DNA from: Climacium dendroides
Taxonomy: Eukaryota; Streptophyta; Bryopsida; Hypnales; Climaciaceae
Direction of reading: 5' to 3'
NCBI GenBank assembly: GCA_950106755.1
Contig: OX467087.1
Location: 12,218,047 to 12,282,046, forward strand
Length of the DNA stretch: 64,000 bases
Made by a program: the position numbers and the translations under genes
In this document: positions 11,056-22,770 of the stretch, piece by piece
Position numbering within the stretch: position 1 is the first letter of the stretch
Layout of the letters: every line of letters starts with the position of its first letter
Notes under the pieces: generated by a model
What the model was told of the DNA's origin: nothing
Seen by the model: only the letters and a program-made list of their open reading frames with translations
Databases searched by the model: none

Positions 11056-13400
11056 CTTCATGGTTTAAGAAAGACCGAAGATTTTGGGAGGCTTGCGAAA
11101 GTTCTTGAACAAGATTCTTCATTGCAATACACTTTCTAGTACGCTCTTGAGATACTTGGATAAGCTCAAGGAGGAGGTTCTTGATATACATCCGTTTGCC
11201 CAAAACCTCCACCGGAAAATGTGGACAAGTAAAATACACACCCCATTCACTTAAAGCAAAGTTGAAGTTGAGTGAAGTTGACTTGACCAAAAATGATTCA
11301 ATATAGTTCAAAACATATAAACCACAATCGTGGGAATTGGATTGTTGGGGAACCTACAATGAACACTTGCACAATCAAACTTCCATAAATTATGCACCAT
11401 AAAACATTTTTCCGTAACTCATGCATGATTCTTTTTTTAGAAAACAAACAATCAAAAATTAGTCAAGGATAACAAACCGTACCTCAACTCGAACATACTT
11501 CATTTGAAAAAGTGCTAAGAATTGATCCTTGTCAATTGAAGGCTCAAATCTTTCCATCCATGCTTGCAACACATAACTACACAAGAAACATAATCACCAT
11601 ATTCACAAATTATATAAGCAACAAGACATATGCAAAGGACCATTACCAATCTTATAAACATGCCAATCATCCACTACAATTTCCTACAGTGAACAAATCA
11701 ACTACTTGCCAAAACAACACTTCCAAAATTTTTGCCAAAAACATACTAGACAACATACAAATTATACTTTCAAGTTTATCTTGGACAAGAGATACATAGA
11801 AAAAGTGTGGAAACTCATCATGAAACAAAATGAAAAGTGACCTCTTTTGAACCTACAACATTCATGGATAAAATGATTTAAACAAAAGGGTATGATTTCA
11901 ATCCAAGATGCTATTCAAAGACTCACCTCCGGAGTAAGTCTTCAAAGCTCCGATGTTGCCCTTCAATCGGATCTAGATGAAGCATACAAGGGAATGACAT
12001 CATTTTATCTACATACAAATCAACATAGGTTAGTTGGCCAAGGATAAACAAACAATTAAGGTAGTACAACCTTCAAGCGCCCATCTTCTTCAAACCGTCC
12101 TCTAGGTAGCTATAGAATGGATGCTAGGTGATCCTTGAATGAACCTCTCTGGTCTGTTAATGAATTCAAAAAAAAAAATTATTTTTATTGTAAGAACCAA
12201 TCATTGTCTTTGGTTTCTACACATTTCTTTATAAGTCACAAGGGGACAGATTTTGAGACACCTATGGTCACAAATAGGTGCAATCTTTGAAAATTCATAA
12301 GTAATTCAAAAATGCTTGGAAAAATACAAAACTACTTGTGTTGTGTTCCGCATCTATTTTTCTTTCTCTAAAAAATGGGCTAAAAATCATTTGGAAACCT
12401 GTGAAAAAGGCAAAACAGATGGTAAATGGTCGCTTTAAGGCCATACTACCTTATACCTTCAAACCCACGCACCAAAATATAAACTCACCAGGTGCACGAG
12501 TAAGGCTACTCAGGTGGCATAGGATGATGAGGCTCCAATGTGAACTGCCATCCCAAAATGATCACCACAACGTCAAAGCTACAGCACGTAGACAAATGGT
12601 CTCTCGGTCCAATGCAACACATAATATTTCACTTCAACAAAAAGTAACCAACAACACCGACAACCATATAGTCATCAAGCAATCCACTGAAATCTTTCAA
12701 AACCCTCACAATTGGCAACCATGCTTCAGCATACAACAACAGGAATTGCACCTTTCAAGGATAGGAATGAAAACAAAGTCTTTCTCAAAGAGGTTCACTT
12801 TCTCGGTCCACCTCCGGACTTGCTCATAGTCCACCTTACACGGATCGTTGCGTGTTGGTGCAGCACTCTGCGAAAGCTTCCGAAAGAAAAAGCTGTTGAA
12901 GAAATAAAAGCGATTTCGATGCTCAGGGGGGAGACTCCTTTCAAGAAACCTGCAATCGGAGCACAACACAGTTAGTGATTCTATACTAGGAAAAGCTCTG
13001 ATACTAAACAACCCACATTATCCAGCAACTGGAAAAAACGAATAATCAAATCATCTATGTAGCCCAAAGCATGGAACTCTCAAAAACAGACCAGCAACAG
13101 GAGCAATTACCTGATAAAGAAATCCACAATGTTATCGCCAAGAAACTTCCCCGGTTGGAGTTGCTCCATATCTCTCTCTGTGATTGTCACCGCATCCCCT
13201 TCACCTTTAGGGTAACGAAGCAATGCTTGTGACACCTCCACTTCTTGGGGGAGCTGTTGGATCGCTAATTGACACGCTGTCTCTGCTGCCCTTAAAGCAT
13301 CCTCGGTCTTGGAAGTATCAAGAGCCTTGAAATCCAAGTGGTGCTCTCCAGAACTACCTCCAATCATGTGGCCCAGGATGGGCAACCTCAAAGCGGACAT
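11056..13400 (-). CDS. Ulp1/C48 SUMO-protease exons, copy A
   Basis: Six exons are inferred: 13111-13400, 12752-12949, 12489-12544, 11927-12008, 11483-11576 and 11056-11353, all with GT..AG borders and matching phases. The product resembles plant ULP2-type SUMO proteases, cysteine proteases that mature SUMO or remove it from proteins. Visible signatures in order are PGKFLGDNIVDFFIRFLER, FYFFNSFFFRKL, VRRWTEKVNLFEKDFVFIPI, SHWSLIILCH (catalytic His), PCMLHLDP (catalytic Asp) and VPQQSNSHDCGLYVL (oxyanion Gln and catalytic Cys). The ATG at 13400 has an in-frame stop 12 bases upstream, though a non-coding or further coding exon near 13700-13940 is possible. A 393-bp MITE lies in the third intron. 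The protease exons themselves show no disabling change; the defects are downstream. Confidence 0.8.
12059..12451. mobile_element. MITE with AGGTAG...CTACCT ends and TA target duplication
   Basis: The element sits in an intron of copy A and is absent at the same place in copy B (about 45090). Ends read AGGTAGTA and TACTACCT, flanked by TA on both sides. A 402-bp relative with the same structure is at 60872-61273. TA duplication fits Tc1/mariner-type MITEs, but the ends are not the classic Stowaway sequence. Non-coding. Confidence 0.7.
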
Positions 13401-13689
13401 GTCTTCAGTCTAGCGAGAGCGACCCCTTCAAACGAGAAACTAGTTTACCTGCCTGTTGACTTGATTAGAAAGTTACTGCTGTCCTCCGAGCCTCTACACA
13501 AACAACTTCCACGACATTTTTAGTAGAAATGAACAACGACAGAGTTTACCGCCGACTTTGAAACGTTGGATCCACGGGCAATGAATCTCTCAGCAGTACG
13601 CCATATGAGGGCCTATCCATCTATGCAAGGCCAATTTTCTTGAGAAAAGCACGATACTATGAAACATGAGGAAGTGAATAAAATTGGGA

Positions 13690-14190
13690 CGTCTCTGTCT
13701 AGTAAGGAGAAATTTGCCCAGTAGAAACGTACCGCATTGAATAGACCAACACGGGGATCAAAACGCTGCTGGTGTCCTTTGCTGGTTCTCCCACACTACA
13801 AATGCCTGGCTGTCTGAAAAAATGAGAACAGTTCAGTTCCATAGCATCACAGAAAACATTCCAACGCAAGCGTGGAGCTTCGCCTTCGCGCTTCACCAAC
13901 GTGCACACTTCGGAAACAATCTCGTTTAGAACCCTACTCACAAAGCCACGAAGTCTAAGCCTTTAAAAACGACCAGCAACGGTTGTGGTCAGTCTCTGCA
14001 GATCAAAGCAAGCATCCCCAAGGAATTCCTAATCACCAAAACAGAGACTTAAGCGAGAGGCAGGCCCAGGAAGACGGGCTCCGACTTCCGCAACTTTTCT
14101 GATATCAGAAATGAGGGCTTCGTGCAGACCGAAGATCGTCGTGACTGTTCCAAGTCTGATATCGGAATAGGTAGCGACCTTCAAGTCAAA
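13690..14190 (-). promoter_or_regulatory. Probable 5' exon and promoter region of the copy A gene
   Basis: The stretch is GC-richer than its surroundings and conserved in copy B (46350-46880). A short frame reading SRVLNEIVSEVCTLVKREGE, then a run ending at a TTTTTTCAG, could be an upstream coding exon or a leader. Copies A and B differ by one base in the T-run, so the frame past that point is not conserved. The outer part (about 13970-14175) belongs to dispersed repeat families also found near 52850, 60815 and 15541, so the promoter seems shared with, or derived from, a repeat. No TATA box was assigned. Confidence 0.45.
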
Positions 14191-14393
14191 CACTACGGTA
14201 CCGGTATGAGGAGTTTTCTTCTTAGGTCTCTTTTACAGCTACTGTAGGGTTTCTTCACAATGAAGGTCCTCATCGGTATATTCCAAGTCAAAAATTGCAA
14301 AAACTCCACATTTCAAATCCTAATTCAGAAATTGCAGTTAAATTTCACATGCTCAACTTGCTAAGTCACTTTTTGAACTAGAACCACAATTAA

Positions 14394-15345
14394 CCCCTAA
14401 AGGACCAAATGGTGTTTTTTTGGGCAACATAGCGATTTTGGGCAGCTCACTATGAATGGAATTTTCATTTTTTTTCATTGAAATTTTCACACAACATGTG
14501 CCCAAGGAGTAGCTTTAAGGCCCAAAAATTTTCATAACTTTTTACCAAATGATTAAAAAGTTATTGTATGATATGCAATTTTCAACATTGGGTGGGCAGT
14601 CCAGGTAGCAAAGAAAATTTCTTTAAAAATCGCTTTAAAAAAAAAAAAATTGAAATTGGTTCTCAAGATTTATTTATACATGAAAAGCTTTAAATCATTC
14701 CATTTTGATTAATGAGATGAAAGTTATGAAGAGTTTTAGTTGTGGGTAGTTTGCAAGTAGTTATGGAATCTATACTCTAAAATAAACTTTGAAGTCCTTT
14801 ATTTAACTCAGTTTTCAATATTTTTGGAAATAAAATAAAATAATTGGATGTAGATCATTTATTATAACATTACAGCCATTGGGATTGTCATTTTTCAATT
14901 CCATAAATGAATTGTTAACAATTTTGTATTTTGAATCATTTTCTACTTCTTTCTACTTTCTATCTTTTTCCTATATGTCGTACAATTCCAAATGATTTGA
15001 AATTTTTCAAGCATGTAGCCAACTCGTCTTGAAGAATGAATCCAAAGAGTAACCACCATTTTGGACATTTTTTTGTAATGATTTGACCTTGTGAAGTGTA
15101 GGGTCCCCGGTTTTTTGTAGGGACAAAAAAAGATTTTTGTTACTTCAAACACTAATATCTTGCAATCTACACAATAAAAACTTCTGAAAAATTTTCCACA
15201 TATTCTCAAACCAAAGTAATGTAGAATCCTACGGTTAGATGTGTCAAAAATGATTTTTTTTTTCTTTCCAAAAGTCACGTACTTGTACTAAAAATGGCAG
15301 TTTTGGAGCATTTTGAGTAAAAACATAGTTAGGAACATTTAGGGG
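14394..15345. mobile_element. TTAA-flanked element, 952 bp
   Basis: The element begins CCCCTAAAGGACC and ends ATTTAGGGG, with TTAA on both sides (14390-14393 and 15346-15349). The empty site is at 26126-26129, where related flanking sequence reads CCACAATTAAATGCTTCAAAG without interruption. It is AT-rich with no long conserved frame; an open frame of 111 codons has no recognisable product. The interior is related to 56917-57839. Confidence 0.85.
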
Positions 15346-15540
15346 TTAAATGCTTCAAAGACGACGTGAATGTATGCGACTTCTCCTTCGATTTGTGCTG
15401 CTCATTTCGTACTTCGACCTTTATGTCTTTTTTAACAAGTGCAGATTGATACTTGTTTGTGGTACTGTTGTGCGGGAATTTCCATCGTGGATTCAAATGA
15501 ACTTTAGTGTATGTGTAACAATGGATGTTGCTTTGGGTAC

Positions 15541-15760
15541 AAGCTCTGTTGCTGACAGGTTGGGAGAAGTAGCAGACCCAGCGCCAGCGCGAGGCCGGGC
15601 TCCGACTTCCGCTTACCTTTTTCTGATACCAGAAATTAGGGCTCCGTGCTTGACAGACAAGGAGCGCGAAAGACAAGGCACGGCGAGGTTGGTGCGCGTC
15701 TTTCGCGCGTGTCAGCCTTGACGTGTTCAAGTCTGATATCGGAAGAGGCTTGGGTATGGC
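15541..15760. repeat. GC-rich dispersed repeat, full copy 1
   Basis: Nearly identical to 17801-18016 over about 215 bp, and partially to 14060-14175, 46735-46880, 52930-52990, 53380-53480, 53975-54040 and 61280-61390. It starts with a remnant of an STT3 exon (GGTTGGGAGAAG, then GCAGACCC) and includes CCGACTTCCGCTTACC and TCTGATATCGGAAG. Open frames crossing it on both strands are consequences of high GC content and have no recognised product. Confidence 0.75.
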
Positions 15761-15770
15761 AGGACGTTAA

Positions 15771-15974
15771 CCCTTAAACTGCGTATGATGAATGACAAGG
15801 AATTCTCGTGTAGGATAGAAATGCAATTATTCATCCTCGGAATTAGGGGTGGAAAGGGGAAATCTTCTACAGTAGTTTGACTCCCAATGAATATTTTTGA
15901 TTTTTTAAAACTAGATGATGTCACATGGTTCCAAAAGGGTTGATTACCACGGTCACCAATATGACATTTAAGGA
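15771..15974. mobile_element. Short TTAA-flanked MITE, 204 bp
   Basis: It begins CCCTTAAACTGCG and ends ACATTTAAGGA, flanked by TTAA at 15767-15770 and 15975-15978. Relatives with the same interior (GTAGGATAGAAATGCAA, then TTCATCCT) are at 28159, 48130, 50717, 56120 and 61773. Its right TTAA is shared with the next element, at 15979. Confidence 0.75.
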
Positions 15975-15978
15975 TTAA

Positions 15979-17340
15979 ATACACAACCTGGAGCAAAAGG
16001 GGCTTCTCTGGCCTGTTGTTGCTCCCCTCCATTCCCTTCATCCATTCCCTTCCTACCTTGGCCTGCTCCCTTCCTCCCTTCCTTAATTCCTCTCCTTTGG
16101 CCATAGGTTCATTCAACTTCAACCTTGTGCCTTTGCCTTTAATCTCTACTTGTTCAAAGCACCAAATTTTCGCGTTTCAAATACTATGAAGTTAAATAAA
16201 GCCTTATCAACTTTCTATTTTTAGTATATAATATTTTTGCAAAACTCTATTTGAAGTTTAGTTTTAGCATCGAAAATCCAATTTTAGAAATGGATGATTA
16301 TGATTTTTCTATTCAAGATTTTGTGCAAGGGTGCCCATTACAATCTTGACTTCTTGTAGCGTTGAGGGCTCTTGGAAATGAGCCTCAAATACACTAGATT
16401 GTGGAAAAAAATATCACATAAGAAATTTATTTTAAAAAATTGTAGAATTCATTTGAAAAAATTGTAGAGTAGATTTTGGAAAGCCATAAATTGATTGGGA
16501 TTATGCATGTTGGGCCCTATAACCTCATATGTTTGGAGGGTGGCTAACTTTTTAGAATTCACATGTGAAATGAAGTTTGAAAGATTTTTGAACATATTGA
16601 CTAAATGGACAAGTTATAGCACATATATATTTCTTTTCTAATAATGTTGAAATACAAAAGCCTTCACCTTTTAAGAAGGGCTAGTGAAGCCTAGGTCTAA
16701 AGTTAAATTTTGGCACATTGAACTTGCAATTGGTGGTAAAAGTCATTTTATAATCTTGGAACAATGTACTTGAACAAGTTAACCAAAGAATCCTATAGTT
16801 GGATTTGTTTTAAGAAAATATTGATGAAGATTGTGACCATGCTTTTGGAATGAATGGTACTTAAGAAGTATTTGAAATGAAATTTTAAATTAATCATTTA
16901 ATGCAAAAGAAAACATTTACCCCTAAATGCTTAAGGCTTATTTTCAACTTCTCAAAATTTGTTCTAAATTGAACATAAGCCAACATTTGATAAGTTGAAT
17001 CAATTTTTTTTTAATTGTAACCATACAAATTCAAACTATACATGTTAGAGATCACATAGGAAAAGAAAATTAATTCTTTAAGCTTTATTTAACTTCACAA
17101 TATTTGAAACGTGAAAATTTGGTGCCTTGGACAATTAGGGGTTAAAGGAAAGGACATGAGGTTGAGGTTGAAGGAACTTGCAGCCAAAGGAGAGCAATCC
17201 AGGACAGAAGGAAGCAGGAAAGAGGGAGAAGGGGAGGAGCCAAGGCAAAGGCAGGGAGGAAGGGAACAGATGGAGGGATTGGAAGGGAGCAGGGTCCCAT
17301 TGCGCCTGACAAGCCCCCCCTTTTACTCAAGGGAATGTGT
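15979..17340. mobile_element. TTAA-flanked element with terminal inverted repeats of over 200 bp
   Basis: About 15979-16205 is an imperfect reverse complement of about 17085-17340, including the outermost AATACACA/TGTGT and the pyrimidine-rich stretch around 16010-16090. TTAA lies at both outer edges (15975-15978 and 17341-17344). The 0.9-kb centre is AT-rich and carries no recognised gene; the purine-rich open frame at 17111-17344 lies within the inverted repeat. A sequence TTAGGGGTTAA inside the right arm at about 17138 may be the scar of another TTAA-type element. Confidence 0.65.
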
Positions 17341-17800
17341 TTAACATCCTACGTATCCTCTCTTGTATTGGAGAAGAGGCTTAAATTAGTTTGAAACCTT
17401 TTGCACCTATAAGGTGGGTACACCCAAAAGCATCATTTATTGGTCTATGGATATTGTGAAGGCTCAGTAGTAAATTCTGAATACATGAGATGACAAAGAA
17501 GTGCAAAGAATGAATGGAATCGCAATCAATTTTCCTATTCTTCTAAATATGAGATTGTTGTAGGGCTTCATCGGGAAAAAGCCCCCCATTGCAACAGTTT
17601 CAACGCTTGAACAGTAGAGTACTAAAAACATATTGTTTTCAGTACTGCAACAATACAATTTCAATGGAGGGTGTATTCTATCCATTGAAAATATACTATT
17701 GTAGTATTGCAACAATATGTTTTTAGTAATCTACTGTTCAAGCATTGAAACAATACTGTTGCTGCAATCAAGGGATACTTTCCTGATGTTCAAAGTTTCA

Positions 17801-18200
17801 AGCTCTGTTGCTGACAGGTTGGGAGAAGTAGCAGACCCAGCGCCAGCGCGAGGCCGGGCTCCGACTTCCGCTTACCTTTTTCTGATACCAGAAATTAGGG
17901 CTCCGAGCTTGACAGACAAGGAGCGCGAAAGACAAGGCACGGCGAGGTTGGTGCGCGTCTTTCACGCGTGTCAGCCTTGACGTGTTCAAGTCTGATATCG
18001 GAAGAGGCTTGGGTTTGACCGCAGTGGGCTGTTCTGGAGGAGCTTCCAGCTTCCCAGGGCCGCTTTACACCTCCTGGCGGGGCTGATTTGTTGTGGAAGA
18101 GGCCCAAAATCCTCACTTGTATTGACAAGAGTCTGAAATTAGTTTCAGCCTCTTTACACCTAGAAGCTGCGCAAGAATATTTTATTCAAAAAAAAGACAT
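17801..18200. repeat. GC-rich dispersed repeat, full copy 2 with downstream part
   Basis: The first 215 bp nearly duplicate 15541-15755. The copy then continues through CTTCCCAGGGCCGCTTTACA, GATTTGTTGTGGAAGAGGCC and CCTCTTTACACCTAGAAG to about 18180. The downstream part recurs at 46910, 48018, 53515 and 54065, in places interrupted by other insertions. No complete terminal structure was found, so the element class is unknown. Confidence 0.7.
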
Positions 18201-18310
18201 GATCTCACATGCTCCGAGCTTGATGAATTGGGTATGCCAAGAATGGGAGGCCAATGTGAGATTCCAAGTTTAAAAAATGATATTAACTATTATTTTCTCA
18301 CACAAATTAA

Positions 18311-19217
18311 CCCCTAAAGGACCCTTTGTCCCCTAGGGGAACAATTTGGGTCCAGGTAGGTTCCTACTGTCTCAATTTGTAGTGAATGTTTTTGAGATTT
18401 TTTGAGGTTGTGGAGTTTGCTAAGAGCTTTGTGAATATATAATTTTTTTGTTTCAATCAGTGCCCAGGAGAAAAAATTACGGCACAATAAGATAAAAATA
18501 AAAGTCAACAAATAGCACAAAAAAATTAGAAAAAGTCAAAAAGTAAAATTAAATTTTTTTCTCTAAAATATTATATTTTTTTTTACATTTGAAGCTTTGA
18601 TGCATTCCATTTGGACTAGTTATGAGAAAGTTATGGACAATCTTAGTCTTTCAGGCAATCTAAGCATCTTCTTGAAAAAATAACTTGTAGGATTCATTTG
18701 TGAATGCAATTTTTACAGTTTTCCAAGAAATGTTTTTAGACAAGGTTAGGTTTGCTTTCTAGAAAAATCTCACCATTGGAATTATTGTATGTCAATTCTA
18801 TCTTGATGCTATTAATGATTTAGTTTTTCCTTCAATCTTTAACATACTTCTACTTAATAATTTTCTAATGAGTGAAAATTAAGTGTGTTTTTTTGAATTT
18901 TTTTCCTTAGATTCTCAACTCAACTATTCAACAAAAAAACTTAGAAAATAAAAAAATTTAGTTAAAAAGACTCAAAGCCAAAAAATCTAGTCAAGCAAGT
19001 GGCAAAATAACTTGTTTTCTTCAATTTGGATGCAAATATCTTGCAATCTATGTGGTCAAATTTGATGAAATTTTTACATGTTCTCAAATAAGTTAAGTAC
19101 AAGATGCTATTGTTGGATTTTGAAAAAACATAATATTTTAGTTTTCTTAGGTGAATGCAACAGAAGTTGTAGTTCTAAGTGGTTTTTGACAAGAAAACAC
19201 CCTCAAGGCTTTAGGGG
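18311..19217. mobile_element. TTAA-flanked element, 907 bp
   Basis: It begins CCCCTAAAGGACCC and ends GGCTTTAGGGG, flanked by TTAA at 18307-18310 and 19218-19221. Ends and parts of the interior match 14394-15345 and 56917-57839. No transposase-like frame is present. Confidence 0.75.
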
Positions 19218-19221
19218 TTAA

Positions 19222-20787
19222 ATCTCTTTGATTCCAAGGAATTGGCTTCAAGGGGAATTGCCCCAACCTCTTCCTGTTAAGTAGCCTTGAAAAGAAAGAG
19301 AAGGGTTGAATTTTTCTAGGTTTTATTACATTGGCAACACTTATTGTCCTCAAAGTCTTTATATATAGGGGGAATTGACTGTCGTTCTAATCTTATTCTC
19401 ATAAGTAGTTGAGGATGGCCTAAATCCTAAAAAGAGCTGAAAATTTGTGCAATTGACCTCAAGGGGAATTAGCTTGACCTCCAAATGTAAAACAACTTTA
19501 AGTGTATATTCATTGTAGGAAGTCACTTCATTATACTTCCATATTAGGAATAAGTATGATTGCTTTAGGTTAGCAAGATGACCATTATGAGTACACTTTT
19601 AGTTGGTTTGGTGATAGTCTAAAGACTCTTTTGGAACATGATGGGTAGCATATTTGAAAAAAACATACCAAATTCATTCTTTTTGGAAATAATGTAATTT
19701 CAATTGTTCTTGATGTTTCTCACAATTGTCTTTATATGGATTTTTAATTTAATTTTAGTAGTGGAATCTAAATACTCTTCTAAATTTACGTACAATAAAC
19801 AATTTTATCTAATTTAGTTGTCCACATTTTTGGCAATTGAAATAGGAAACTATTCAAGCATCATCAAAATGACCTCAAACTCTTTACTTTGAATGCCTCC
19901 TATTCTACAAAAGTACAAATGGTGCTTCATTGTTGTAATATGAAAGTTTTTAGTGAATGGTTTTGTTTCTTACTCAAGGTGTTTCAAACATGCACCTAAA
20001 GTATCTTCTAAGGATAGACTTTGAAAATTTTTAAGAAATTCGTGGGCTCTCTTTATTTTCTAACACGAATTATTCCATTTGTATACAAAGCAAAACCAAC
20101 AATTATTTTGACTCTATCTATACAATGAATGGTAATAGAAATATCTACCTAATACACCAAATTGCCAATGACTAGTCATGTATGACTCAACACTATTTTC
20201 TTAGGGTCAATCCACACTATGGCCGTCCAAGCTGAGAGGCTATGGGAGTGACTGGCCAAACTTTGATGGGAGTCCAAAGAAATGAGCAATTAATAGGCAA
20301 ACTCCATGGCCTCTCGACCATAGTTTGGGTCTCCATAGTTTGGCTGCCCAAACTTCCTTTGAGAGTCCGTCACTTTGTAGGCACTTTTCTTGAAATGTGA
20401 TTGGTAGAAACCCACGGCCTTTCAACCTTCGGCCATAGTATGAATTGGCCCTTAGTTTGTGGGTACTATTTAAATTTTATTATTTGAAAATGTTGAATAC
20501 TAAAGTGGGTTACTTTGAGGTACAAAAAAATTAAGGTTTTGTAGAAAAAATTGTGACTTTTTTCAAATTAAGTTCATATAGGATTGTAATTGTTATATCC
20601 GAGGTTATATCAAGACTCAATATAATGAAAATCAAATTCCTTAATTGGTTGGTTGAAAGTCCAAATACTTAGTTGCATAGGTAGGACAAATAAGAAATTC
20701 TTATAACAAAATTTTACTAACACTCAATTTTGCAAATATGAATGTTTACATAGCTTTTATTTTCTTGGCAATTTGTCATCCATCTTG
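19222..20787. repeat. Dispersed AT-rich backbone repeat, copy 2 (left part)
   Basis: This matches the copies from about 48540, 56340 and 61510. It continues after the CACTA element at about 23062-23490. It contains empty sites for elements found in other copies, for example TTAA at 19277-19280 where 56120-56332 is inserted. No gene was seen; a fragment at about 20200-20450 is unrelated to the other copies. Confidence 0.7.
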
Positions 20788-21119
20788 ATACACTACAACA
20801 AAAGCAATGTTTTATGACTGCAAAAATATGACTAGGGATAACTGGTGATTGCTCACAGTCATATTCTTGAATGCCAACATCTTGAGGAGAAATATGATTG
20901 CAAATATGACTGTTAGTCATTTTTGGGCCTTGTACTTCACAAGCGTATACTATACGCCCATTGGAAACACCAAAATATTTCATAGAGAACGTAGGGAACC
21001 CGTTTGGGGAATGTTGAGTCATATTTTCATGGAATTGACACTTTTTGATTTTCGGGTAGTCCATGAAAAATATGGGCAATCCCAAAAAAACATGGACAAG
21101 TCATTGTTTAAAATTTTGA

Positions 21120-21835
21120 AATCCTAGCTAATTCTTTTTGGGGGGGTTTAAACCCACCATTTTTTTAGAGTTTTAAAACCCTAGCCGTCATTTTTTTAGG
21201 GTTTAAAAATCCTTGCCGCCACTTCTTTAGGGTTTTGAAATCCTAACCACCACTTTTTTTGGCTCTTCTTCTTTGCCTTTATTGTCTTTTAGCTCTTACT
21301 TGTTACTTCTTAGTTGTTGCTTTTTAATTGTTGTTACTTGTTATTTTTTACTTCTTAATTGTTGGTTTTTGTTGCATTTTAATTTTTATTACATCTTAGC
21401 TCTTGCTTCTTATTACTTTTTAGTTTATGAATCTTGTTTTTTCTTCTTGAATTTTAACTCTTTTTTCTTCTTAGTTGTTGCTTTTTAATTTATGAATCTT
21501 GTTTCTCTTCTTGCATTTTAACTATTTCTTCTTCTTAGTTCTTGTTTTTTGTTTCTTCTTCTTGTTTTTTTTTGTTTTAATTCTTACTTCTTGTTTCTTT
21601 TTGTTGCCTCTTAACACTTGTTTTTTATTGCCTCTTAGTTGTTATTTTTTGTTGCATCTTAACTCTTGCTTGTTGTTATCTTTTAGCACTTGCCACTTTT
21701 TTTTTCTTTCCTTCATCACCATTTTTATTCTTCCTATTCTAAACTTGTGCTACATATTTTGTGTTTTTGTAAACCTTAGAAGGTTGAGCTTTGTTGTTCA
21801 TTCACTAAAAATTGACCTCTCATTTCTTTAATTGT
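21120..21835. repeat. Low-complexity interior of the CACTA element
   Basis: First comes a degenerate array of TTTAGGGTTTTGAAATCCT-like units (21120-21260), then a T-rich stretch of TTGTTGCTTTTTA-like units to about 21700. Open frames here encode only Leu, Phe, Cys and Ser runs and are not credible genes. Confidence 0.65.
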
Positions 21836-22389
21836 ATATGCAAGCACTAAAAGTTGAAACAAAGTTGTTGGAGGCTACTTGCAACCCAATAGGGCCATCT
21901 TCACATTATTGTAAGGAATATAAGCCCTATTAAATTTTGTGAATGATTTATTGTGATATATATGTTTTATATTGTTGGCTAATAAATGTCAATGAAGAGA
22001 GTTGCATTCCTTCTTGCATTCTCCCTATCCGATATGATTGTCTCATGTATATCTTTAAAATCATGTGTATGTGTTTTTAACTACATGAAGGGTTTTTTTC
22101 GATTGTTAAATCATCTTGATGTATAATTGCAATGTGTCATGTCCATTTAAAATGCATGAAAAATGTACTTGTAGTTTGTAATTAAAGCTATTTTGGACCT
22201 CAATCACCCCAATCACAAGCTACACACAAATTCTAAAAATATGACTCTCAATTATCCAAAATATCACTTGCTTAAGTTAGATTTCACAATATATATTGGT
22301 CAAAATATAATTAATTATAGTCATATAATGCTCATACTTATGCGTGTCAAAATGTAACCTTACACATCCCAAAATATGACTACAATCAA

Positions 22390-22770
22390 TCATAAAATTA
22401 CTAATGACATTTACATTAACTACCATGTCAACCAAAAATATGACTCACAAGAGTCATATTTTACATTAGCAAAGAATATGATTCACAATAGTCATATTCA
22501 TATTCCACATCATTCAAAAATATGACTTATGAGAGTTATTTTCCACATAGCAAAAAATATGACTCACAAGAATGATATTCCACAATTCACATCAACAAAA
22601 AAAATGACTCATCACAGTCACATTCTACATCAATAAAAAATATGACTCATTGCAGTCATATTCCACATCAACCAAAATATGACATATCGCAGTCATATTC
22701 CACGTCAACCAAAACATGACTCACTACAGTCATATTCCATGTCAACCAAAAATATGACTAAATGGAGTTA
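22390..22770. repeat. Subterminal repeats of the CACTA element
   Basis: At least eight copies of a unit of about 40 bp alternate AATATGACTCA with AGTCATATTCCACATCAA, forming many small inverted repeats. In En/Spm such motifs bind the element-encoded TNPA protein; that role here is by analogy only. Confidence 0.7.

Larger units (their letters stand above)
1640..14190. repeat. Segmental duplication, copy A
   Basis: This block is collinear with 30040-46880 in the same orientation, usually above 90 percent identical by eye. Differences are mostly clean insertions: a CACTA-like element (4042-5645) and a MITE (12059-12451) occur only in copy A, and the 6.36-kb Helitron only in copy B. Removing those three leaves both copies about 10.5 kb long. 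The block carries the minus-strand protease/SANT/LRR gene at 7261-13400 and about 5.5 kb of non-coding sequence on its 3' side. Confidence 0.9.

Noticed and set aside
15350..15721. 123-codon plus-strand open frame, with a 133-codon frame on the other strand
   Set aside because: Both cross the GC-rich dispersed repeat, occur again at 17717-17989 with different upstream parts, and show no domain.
21170..21250. TTTAGGG units suggesting an interstitial telomere
   Set aside because: Units are spaced by unrelated sequence and part of a longer degenerate repeat, not a head-to-tail TTTAGGG array.
21273..21831. Two open frames in tandem with hydrophobic products resembling membrane proteins
   Set aside because: They are translations of a T-rich degenerate repeat inside a CACTA element, made almost only of Leu, Phe, Cys and Ser.
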